5,484 bases of DNA from an uncultured Atopobium sp. (GTDB lineage: Bacteria; Actinomycetota; Coriobacteriia; Coriobacteriales; Atopobiaceae): NCBI GenBank assembly GCA_946999785.1, contig CAMQEO010000074.1:1-5484 (forward strand). The letters run 5' to 3'. A program made the translations under genes and the position numbers. This document shows positions 1 to 4,836 of the stretch, piece by piece. Position 1 is the first letter of the stretch, and every line of letters begins with the position of its first letter. The notes under the pieces were generated by a model, which worked only from the letters and a program-made list of their open reading frames with translations, searched no databases and was not told the DNA's origin.

Positions 1-1446
1 CACTATCACAATATAGAGAAACCTTGCATTCTTGTACGTTGGGAAACTACTCCAGATGACCTGCGTGGTATGGTTGCGGCAGAAGGTATTTTAACTTCTC
101 ATGGTGGAAAAACTTCGCATGCGGCTGTAATTGCACGTGGTATGGGTGCTCCTTGTGTATGCGGTGCAGAGGCACTTCGTATTGATGCAAAAGCTAAGCA
201 GGTAGAAATTAGTGGTACTGGTGTAGTTCTTCATGAGGGCGATATCATTTCTATTAACGGAACAACAGGTGATATTATTCTCGGAGAGGTTCCTCTAACT
301 CGTCCCGAGCTTACGGGAGACCTTGAAACCATTCTTGAGTGGGCAGATGATGTCCGCCGTGATGCATCTCGTGGCCGTATCTTTGGTGTTCGTACCAATG
401 CCGATAATCCAGCTGACGCACAACTCTCTGTTGATTTTGGAGCCGATGGTATTGGTTTGGATCGTACCGAGCACATGTTCTTGGGCGAGCGTAAACAAAT
501 TATTCAGTCCTTTATTTTGGCTGAGTCCGATGGCGCAAAGCAGCAAGCTTTAGGTCAGCTCCTTCGTGTTCAAACCGAAGACTTTGTTGGTATGTTTAAA
601 GCTATGGACGGCAGAAATGTTATCGTTCGTTTGCTTGACCCACCTCTGCATGAGTTCTTGGATGATCCACGTGCAGTTGCTGTACAGCTTGCACATGCTG
701 AAGCACGCGGTGAGCATGACACAACCCTTAAGGCCATGCGTGCACACCTTGCTCGTCTTGATTCGTTCCAAGAAGCTAACCCCATGCTGGGACTTCGTGG
801 TTGTCGTTTGGGTATTGTGTATCCAGAGCTTAACGACATGCAAGTTCGTGCTATTGCAGGTGCTGCTGCACGTCTTAAAAAAGAAGGATTTAATCCATGC
901 CCAGAAATCATGGTTCCGCTTATTTCTACCGTTGAAGAGCTTAAGCTTGTACGCAGCCAAATTGAAGATGTTGTCGAAGCTGTTGCCGAGTCAGAAGGTG
1001 TTGAGCTTCACATTCCTGTTGGATGCATGATTGAGCTTCCTCGTGCAGCTGTAACGGCAGATGAGATCGGTAAATATGCAGACTTCTTTAGCTTTGGTAC
1101 CAACGACCTTACTCAAACGGTATTTGGTTTCTCACGTGATGACGTTGAGTCTGCTTTTATTCCTCAATATCTTAATAAAAAGATCTTGAAGAGTAACCCA
1201 TTTGAAACGCTTGACTCAGGTGTTGCAAAATTGGTAGATGTAGCTGTTAAGGGTGGTCACCAAGCTAATCCAACTATCGTGTGTGGTGTATGTGGTGAGA
1301 CCGGAGGAGATCCTCAATCTATCCAGATGTATTATGACCTTGGATTAGATTATGTATCCTGCTCGCCTTATCGTGTTCCTATTGCTCGTTTGGCAGGAGC
1401 ACAAGCTAAGATCAATTCTAATGGCGGACCTGCTCAGGTTGAATAA
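1..1446 (+). CDS. ppdK: Pyruvate, phosphate dikinase, C-terminal part (5' end outside window)
   Basis: Cytosolic enzyme that reversibly makes PEP, AMP and PPi from pyruvate, ATP and Pi. The frame is open from base 1, and 481 residues are visible of a family that is usually about 870-900 aa, so the N-terminal ATP-grasp half lies upstream. In visible-residue numbering, the swivelling phosphohistidine domain comes first, with GGKTSHAAV carrying the catalytic His40 and the neighbouring Thr38, the residue type targeted by PPDK regulatory proteins. The PEP/pyruvate-binding TIM barrel follows: DRTEHMF (Arg155), VIVRLLDPP (Arg210), CMIELPRAA (Glu345), SFGTNDLTQ (Asn368, Asp369) and CGETGGDP with the proton-donor Cys431. 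The end, SPYRVPIARLAGAQA, is typical of the family. The family's usual GLCRTEHMF reads GLDRTEHMF here, and CGEHGGDP reads CGETGGDP; no catalytic residue is lost. The stop is TAA at 1444-1446, followed by a strong terminator, so ppdK ends its transcript. PEP synthase and PTS enzyme I are excluded by these motifs. Confidence 0.97.
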   Translation, partial: HYHNIEKPCILVRWETTPDDLRGMVAAEGILTSHGGKTSHAAVIARGMGAPCVCGAEALRIDAKAKQVEISGTGVVLHEGDIISINGTTGDIILGEVPLTRPELTGDLETILEWADDVRRDASRGRIFGVRTNADNPADAQLSVDFGADGIGLDRTEHMFLGERKQIIQSFILAESDGAKQQALGQLLRVQTEDFVGMFKAMDGRNVIVRLLDPPLHEFLDDPRAVAVQLAHAEARGEHDTTLKAMRAHLARLDSFQEANPMLGLRGCRLGIVYPELNDMQVRAIAGAAARLKKEGFNPCPEIMVPLISTVEELKLVRSQIEDVVEAVAESEGVELHIPVGCMIELPRAAVTADEIGKYADFFSFGTNDLTQTVFGFSRDDVESAFIPQYLNKKILKSNPFETLDSGVAKLVDVAVKGGHQANPTIVCGVCGETGGDPQSIQMYYDLGLDYVSCSPYRVPIARLAGAQAKINSNGGPAQVE

Positions 1447-1534
1447 ACACTGTGGTTCAAATACAACGTGTTAAACCGTGCAAAGTGTTCAGTTCTTTTG
1501 ATTCTGTGCACATTCGTTAGCAGATGTGTAAATT

Positions 1535-1572
1535 CGGTACAATCTTTGTATGAAGGTTGTACCGTTTTTTTT
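1535..1572 (+). terminator. Intrinsic terminator downstream of ppdK
   Basis: A continuous 12-bp stem pairs 1535-1546 with 1553-1564 (one T-G wobble) around the 6-nt loop TGTATG. Eight T residues follow at 1565-1572. It lies 88 nt after the ppdK stop and before the acyltransferase gene, so it should separate the two transcripts. No other clear element is visible in 1447-1534. Confidence 0.93.
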
Positions 1573-1600
1573 GTTCCACCTTCTAGTTTAACTGGGACGA

Positions 1601-1606
1601 TATAAA
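1601..1606 (+). promoter_or_regulatory. Possible -10 box for the acyltransferase gene
   Basis: TATAAA matches the sigma-70-type -10 consensus at 5 of 6 positions. It lies between the ppdK terminator and the start codon at 1625. No good -35 box is seen 16-18 nt upstream, and the implied 5' leader would be only about 10-15 nt. The terminator upstream argues that some promoter must lie in this gap, but this exact site is a guess. Confidence 0.25.
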
Positions 1607-1624
1607 GATATGGATTACTGATAT

Positions 1625-2677
1625 ATGCAAGATCTGCCTTTTAATACGCGTGTGCTTACACGGCATAATAATCTTAATTTTTTACGTTTTATAGCTGCAT
1701 TTTCTGTTATTTTTTCGCATTCCTTTACGGTAAGTGAAGGATCAGGTGCTCTTGGCACTCCTTTAGACGTTATTACGCAAAATCGTTTAAGTATCGGTGG
1801 TATTGCTGTTGCGTTTTTCTTTCTTATCAGTGGGATTCTTATTGCAAAAAGTTGTGAAACTCATTCTTCTGTCAGGAAGTTTTTCAAAAACCGCCTATTG
1901 CGTATATTCCCCGAGTTAATTTTTTGCGTGCTTTGTTCAGTTTTTATACTGGGATTATGTGTCACTACGTATTCTTTTGAAGCGTACGTTACATCTGCTG
2001 ATACCTACCGCTATCTGCTGAATATTTGTCTTATTCCAATACATGCTTTACCGGGAGTCTTTGAGAACAATCCGTATCCTCATGTGGTAAATGCATCCCT
2101 TTGGGCAATTACCGCGGAGTTCATATGTTACCTCTTTTGCTTTGGACTTTATAAGCTCACACATTTTAAGCACACATACATGTGCGCTCTCAACGTTATT
2201 GTTGCGGTATGTGCACTTCTTTACTATGTATTCGGATCGTATACGATGCTTAGTTTTGTCAGAGCATTACTTGAGTTTTATATTGGTATTCAAATTTGGG
2301 TTTATCGCGATAAAGTGCCTTTAGATTATCGTTTATGTTTAGCGGCTTGTCTTTTGTGTGTCCTTCTCATCTTGTTTGGACATGACTTAGCTGCTATGTT
2401 ACTTTTCTTTCCTTACCTTACCATATGGGGAGGGTGGGGAACAAAACCCATTTTTGAGCACTTCAGCCAGAAGCATGATTATTCATATAGTATCTTTTTG
2501 TGGGGTTTTCCTGCCGAGCAGCTGGTAGCATATTTGTTTGTCGGAATTCCTTGGTACGGCGTTGCTCTCTTAAGCTGTGTACTTTCATTGGCTTTTGCAG
2601 TTATTTCTGTGCAAGGTATATCATTAGTTGAACAAAAAATGAAGTCTTGTATCTTAAAGAAACAACTATGTAGTTAA
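1625..2677 (+). CDS. Acyltransferase-3 family integral membrane protein (OafA/YrhL-like)
   Basis: A 350-residue polytopic membrane protein that probably transfers an acyl group, often acetyl, to a sugar of the cell envelope or an exported glycan. The acceptor cannot be read from sequence. Family motifs appear in order: NLNFLRFIAAFSVIFSHSF at residues 16-34, with the conserved Arg21 and His32; FFLISGILIAKS (65-76); the basic NRLLRIFPE (89-97) after the second membrane segment; SLWAITAEF (158-166) with Glu165; and DYSYSIFLWGFP (285-296) near the end. Roughly ten hydrophobic segments can be seen. There is no C-terminal SGNH domain, so this is the short stand-alone form. The ATG at 1625 places the N-terminal motif where the family expects it, but no good Shine-Dalgarno is visible upstream. 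The gene is monocistronic between the ppdK terminator and the rplS gap, with no glycan-synthesis neighbours in view. It looks more T-rich than the genes around it, which may reflect membrane codons or transfer. Confidence 0.9.
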   Translation: MQDLPFNTRVLTRHNNLNFLRFIAAFSVIFSHSFTVSEGSGALGTPLDVITQNRLSIGGIAVAFFFLISGILIAKSCETHSSVRKFFKNRLLRIFPELIFCVLCSVFILGLCVTTYSFEAYVTSADTYRYLLNICLIPIHALPGVFENNPYPHVVNASLWAITAEFICYLFCFGLYKLTHFKHTYMCALNVIVAVCALLYYVFGSYTMLSFVRALLEFYIGIQIWVYRDKVPLDYRLCLAACLLCVLLILFGHDLAAMLLFFPYLTIWGGWGTKPIFEHFSQKHDYSYSIFLWGFPAEQLVAYLFVGIPWYGVALLSCVLSLAFAVISVQGISLVEQKMKSCILKKQLCS

Positions 2678-2837
2678 ATGCGTTTGTTTGTATTGTTTTG
2701 TTTAGGATTGTATATATCTGTTCCTGTACGCCCGTCATGGTAACATGTGCATATTGCGAAGGTTTCTGTAGCTTTTAAGTTTTATCGCGTTTGAACCCAA
2801 ATTGTGCGGTAATATTTCAATTTGTATGTATAGCTAT

Positions 2838-2860
2838 GTGTCGTTCACATGTGTCGGCAC
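2838..2860 (+). promoter_or_regulatory. Possible leader hairpin upstream of rplS
   Basis: GTGTCG (2838-2843) can pair with CGGCAC (2855-2860), with one G-U pair, around an 11-nt loop that contains the palindrome CACATGTG. It lies 20 nt before the rplS start codon, in the 203-nt gap 2678-2880. Autoregulatory leader structures before rplS are known in other bacteria, but this one is short and I cannot match it to a described family. No convincing -35/-10 pair or terminator was found in the rest of the gap. Confidence 0.25.
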
Positions 2861-2871
2861 CTCTAGAGAAT

Positions 2872-2878
2872 GGATGTG
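2872..2878 (+). promoter_or_regulatory. Probable ribosome binding site of rplS
   Basis: GGATGTG matches GGAGGTG at 6 of 7 positions and lies just before the ATG at 2881. It supports that ATG over the upstream in-frame TTG at 2791. The site overlaps a tiny ATG-GAT-GTG-TAA frame (2870-2881) whose stop overlaps the rplS start as TAATG. Confidence 0.45.
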
Positions 2879-2880
2879 TA

Positions 2881-3222
2881 ATGGATTACATTCAAGCACT
2901 TGAGCGTCAGCAAATACGTGAAGATTTGCCACACGTAATTCCTGGCGACAATGTTAAAGTTCACTATCGTATTAAAGAGGGTGAACGTGAGCGTGAGCAG
3001 GTGTTTCAAGGCGACGTTATCCGTATGAGCGGTGCAGGCGCGCGTGAAACATTTACTGTTCGTAAAATGAGCTTTGGTGTAGGGGTTGAGCGTACGTTCC
3101 CGCTTCACTCACCCAAGATTGCAAAGCTTGAAGTTGTACGTCACGGTGACGTTAATCGTTCTAAGCTTTACTATCTTCGCGATCGTGTTGGAAAAGCTGC
3201 ACGCATTCGTGAGAAACGCTAA
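2881..3222 (+). CDS. rplS: 50S ribosomal protein L19
   Basis: Structural protein of the large ribosomal subunit, located at the interface with the 30S subunit. From the ATG at 2881 the product is 113 aa, matching the usual 113-120. The start MDYIQALER aligns with the conserved N-terminal helix. The family core is plain: PGDNVKVHYRIKEG (residues 22-35), RERQVFQGDVI-type sequence with FQGDVIRMSG (about 43-52), ETFTVRKMSFGVGVERTFPLHSPKI (about 57-81), and the basic C-terminal end KLYYLRDRVGKAARIREKR. An in-frame TTG at 2791 would add 30 residues that fit no L19. The gene is followed after 13 nt by a terminator, so it can be transcribed as a single gene, and rnhB lies next on the same strand. Nothing in the protein appears degraded. 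Confidence 0.97.
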   Translation: MDYIQALERQQIREDLPHVIPGDNVKVHYRIKEGEREREQVFQGDVIRMSGAGARETFTVRKMSFGVGVERTFPLHSPKIAKLEVVRHGDVNRSKLYYLRDRVGKAARIREKR

Positions 3223-3235
3223 GCTAAGCCGCATG

Positions 3236-3261
3236 AAAAGTCACCTTCGGGTGGCTTTTTT
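3236..3261 (+). terminator. Intrinsic terminator downstream of rplS
   Basis: A 10-bp stem pairs 3236-3245 with 3250-3259 (one T-G wobble) around the very stable TTCG tetraloop. The A-run at the 5' side and the T-run (3256-3261) form the classic A/T-flanked terminator. It starts 13 nt after the rplS stop and should separate rplS from rnhB at least partly. The A-tract side also gives some terminator potential on the opposite strand. Confidence 0.93.
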
Positions 3262-3276
3262 GTTATTGTCTTTATT

Positions 3277-3282
3277 TATACT
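3277..3282 (+). promoter_or_regulatory. Possible -10 box for rnhB
   Basis: TATACT matches the -10 consensus at 5 of 6 positions. It lies 16 nt after the rplS terminator and about 65 nt before the rnhB start. The -35 region would fall in the T-rich end of the terminator (for example GCTTTT at 3254-3259) and is poor. A promoter here would explain how rnhB is expressed past the terminator. Confidence 0.35.
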
Positions 3283-3335
3283 GGTATGAGCAGAAAAATC
3301 GCCCATCCTTTTTGTGCTATGTACCAGCCACGTCT

Positions 3336-3339
3336 GAGG
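3336..3339 (+). promoter_or_regulatory. Ribosome binding site selecting the rnhB start
   Basis: GAGG lies 8 nt before the ATG at 3348, an ideal spacing. The only longer in-frame start is a TTG at 3312 with no comparable site. Confidence 0.6.
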
Positions 3340-3347
3340 CGCTCATC

Positions 3348-4160
3348 ATGGATAATTTATCATCTCATTTGCACACTGAACAGAGCGTGTGTACGCCTGT
3401 TACGCTTACATGTTCAGAAATTGCTGCTGTCTTGCGTGATGCACCCTTTAAGGGGCTTAAGGATGTAATTCAGCAGTATTCACATGATGAGCGAAAGAGC
3501 GTGCAAGCAGCAGTTAAAAGAGCTGCTAAGCGTTATGAATTAGAATGCAAGGAGCGTGCGCGCGTTAATGATATGTATTCACTTCAGCAAGAATTAGGTG
3601 GGATGGGCACCATCATTGGCGTTGATGAAGTTGGACGCGGTCCTCTTGCTGGACCTTTGGCGGTAGCTGCGGTGGTTCTTCCCGAGGCACCTCACATATG
3701 GGGTCTTAACGATTCAAAGAAGCTGACCCCTTTGGAACGCCAGCGCTTAGATATACAAATTCGTGCGAGTGCCACAGCGATTGGAATCGCATTTACAAGT
3801 CCTGAGGATATTGACAGATTTGGTATTGTTTCTTGCCTGCGCGAAACCATGAAGTGTGCTATTTTGCAAACTGGCCTTGAGCCAGACTGTGTGTTGATCG
3901 ATGGCAATCCCATCCATGCACATCCCAAAGAGAAAACACTTGTAAAAGGTGATAGCCGTATTGCTTGTATTGCCGCTGCATCAATTGTTGCAAAGGTTGC
4001 CCGTGATCGTCTTATGCAAGATTTGGATACACGCTATCCTCAATATCATTTTGCTGAAAATAAAGGCTATGGTTCTAAAGCACATATTGATGCGATTAAA
4101 ACCTATGGTTTAAGCCCTATACATCGCAAATCATTCTGTAAACATTTTACGGTCGCTTGA
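3348..4160 (+). CDS. rnhB: Ribonuclease HII
   Basis: Cytosolic endonuclease that cuts the RNA strand of RNA-DNA hybrids and starts removal of single ribonucleotides misincorporated in DNA. From the ATG at 3348 it is 270 aa. The catalytic domain starts at about residue 88 with IIGVDEVGRGPLAGP. The four metal-binding acidic residues are Asp93 and Glu94 (VDEVGRG), Asp185 (LIDGN) and Asp202 (VKGDSR). The GRG motif, DSKKLTP, AAASIVAKVARDR, NKGYGSKAH (Tyr241) and the C-terminal HRKSF are all present. The first ~85 residues form a helical, charged extension with SHDERKSVQ (45-53), resembling the N-terminal extension of Bacillus-type RNase HII (DPRKSVQ) that E. coli RnhB lacks. The extension is therefore probably real. 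The gene lies after the rplS terminator and before yraN, a conserved arrangement. RNase HIII is less likely given the DEVGRGPLAGP signature and the length. Confidence 0.96.
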   Translation: MDNLSSHLHTEQSVCTPVTLTCSEIAAVLRDAPFKGLKDVIQQYSHDERKSVQAAVKRAAKRYELECKERARVNDMYSLQQELGGMGTIIGVDEVGRGPLAGPLAVAAVVLPEAPHIWGLNDSKKLTPLERQRLDIQIRASATAIGIAFTSPEDIDRFGIVSCLRETMKCAILQTGLEPDCVLIDGNPIHAHPKEKTLVKGDSRIACIAAASIVAKVARDRLMQDLDTRYPQYHFAENKGYGSKAHIDAIKTYGLSPIHRKSFCKHFTVA

Positions 4161-4211
4161 GAATCTATGTAATGCGATTTTTCCTTTTGTTACGAGTATT
4201 TTTTAGGTTAT

Positions 4212-4262
4212 CTACAAATATGCTTTTTGCAAGTTAGCGCCAAGTTTTGTGCATGTTTGTAG
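4212..4262 (+). repeat. Imperfect inverted repeat between rnhB and yraN
   Basis: CTACAAATATGC (4212-4223) pairs with GCATGTTTGTAG (4251-4262) over 12 bp with a single G-U pair. The pairing extends by two more (T-G and A-T) at the outer end. The 27-nt loop holds two copies of CAAGTT. The structure ends 43 nt before the yraN start and has no T-run after it, so it is not a standard terminator. It could be a 5'-leader structure or an operator-like site. The rest of the 145-nt gap shows only weak promoter-like bases (TTGTTA at 4187-4192). Confidence 0.45.
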
Positions 4263-4290
4263 GTTCAAAATTTCCTTTAGGCAAAGCTTC

Positions 4291-4301
4291 AGGAAAGAAG
4301 G
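4291..4301 (+). promoter_or_regulatory. Ribosome binding site selecting the yraN start
   Basis: A purine-rich stretch, AGGAAAGAAGG, ends 4 nt before the ATG at 4306, and its AGGAAAG part lies 8 nt away. It favours this ATG over the in-frame GTG at 4249, which lies inside the inverted repeat. Confidence 0.6.
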
Positions 4302-4305
4302 CAGC

Positions 4306-4836
4306 ATGAAGGAACATTTTGAATCAAGGATAGCTTCTGCGGATCCTATCGAGTCTTGTGCACCACACAAGAAAAAAACTACAAAACGCAATAAGAGACA
4401 GACAAAAGAAAAAACCAACGAATCGGTTGATACTCCGCGCAAGTCCGCAGTTAACACTTTAAATAACAAGGAACTTGGCACGTTGGGTGAAAATCTTGCC
4501 TGTTGTTTTTTAGAACGGCAGGACTTTGAAATTTTGGATCGTAATTGGAAATGCGCAGATGGTGAAGTTGATATCATTGCCTCAAAAGGTGATGAGACCG
4601 TTTTTGTTGAAGTAAAAACACGCTTGCAAAACAAATCAGGGAAGCTCTTTCCCGAGATTGCTGTTGATAAACAAAAACAATCGCGCTATATTGCCTTGGC
4701 TCGTAGTTATAACACTGCTTATCCTATGTGCGAAAACATACGTTTTGATGTTATTGCGTTGGCAATATTGGATGATTCACATGCTCAGCTAAGACATATA
4801 CAGTCTGCATTTGAATGGGACGGGCTTTATGAGTGA
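4306..4836 (+). CDS. yraN: YraN family (UPF0102) nuclease-fold protein with basic N-terminal extension
   Basis: A small conserved protein of the UPF0102 family, which has a PD-(D/E)xK/Holliday-junction-resolvase-like fold. Its cellular role is not firmly established, though it is very often next to rnhB and comM. The product is 176 aa, while the family is usually about 115-130. The core starts near residue 54: KELGTLGENLACCFLE with Glu62, ILDRNWKCADGEVDIIA with Glu87 and Asp89, then VFVEVKTR with Glu102 and Lys104. The Asp-(x)n-Glu-x-Lys set expected for metal binding is intact. Residues 1-53 precede the family domain and include a strongly basic stretch (residues 21-36, rich in Lys and Arg). 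It may be disordered and bind nucleic acid, or the gene may start later, although no later in-frame ATG with a ribosome site precedes the core. Its last 8 nt overlap comM, which suggests coupled translation. Confidence 0.92.
   Translation: MKEHFESRIASADPIESCAPHKKKTTKRNKRQTKEKTNESVDTPRKSAVNTLNNKELGTLGENLACCFLERQDFEILDRNWKCADGEVDIIASKGDETVFVEVKTRLQNKSGKLFPEIAVDKQKQSRYIALARSYNTAYPMCENIRFDVIALAILDDSHAQLRHIQSAFEWDGLYE

Noticed and set aside
550..960. Long open frames on the opposite strand and in alternate frames within ppdK
   Set aside because: They overlap well-conserved ppdK sequence, their products resemble no family, and they follow from its codon pattern.
1446..1489. AACACT/AGTGTT pairing just after ppdK as an additional terminator
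   Set aside because: The 6-bp arms are far apart, there is no T-run, and a much stronger terminator lies at 1535-1572.
2678..2743. Tiny hydrophobic frame of 21 codons directly after the acyltransferase stop
   Set aside because: No ribosome site, very short, and the T-rich sequence makes hydrophobic frames likely by chance. Comparative support would be needed.
2791..2880. N-terminal extension of L19 from a TTG start
   Set aside because: The 30 extra residues match no L19, have no good ribosome site, and the ATG at 2881 gives the family's normal length and start.
3312..3347. Longer RNase HII start at TTG 3312
   Set aside because: ATG 3348 has GAGG 8 nt upstream; the TTG has no comparable site.
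4249..4305. Longer YraN start at GTG 4249
   Set aside because: It starts inside the inverted repeat without a ribosome site, while ATG 4306 has a good purine-rich site.
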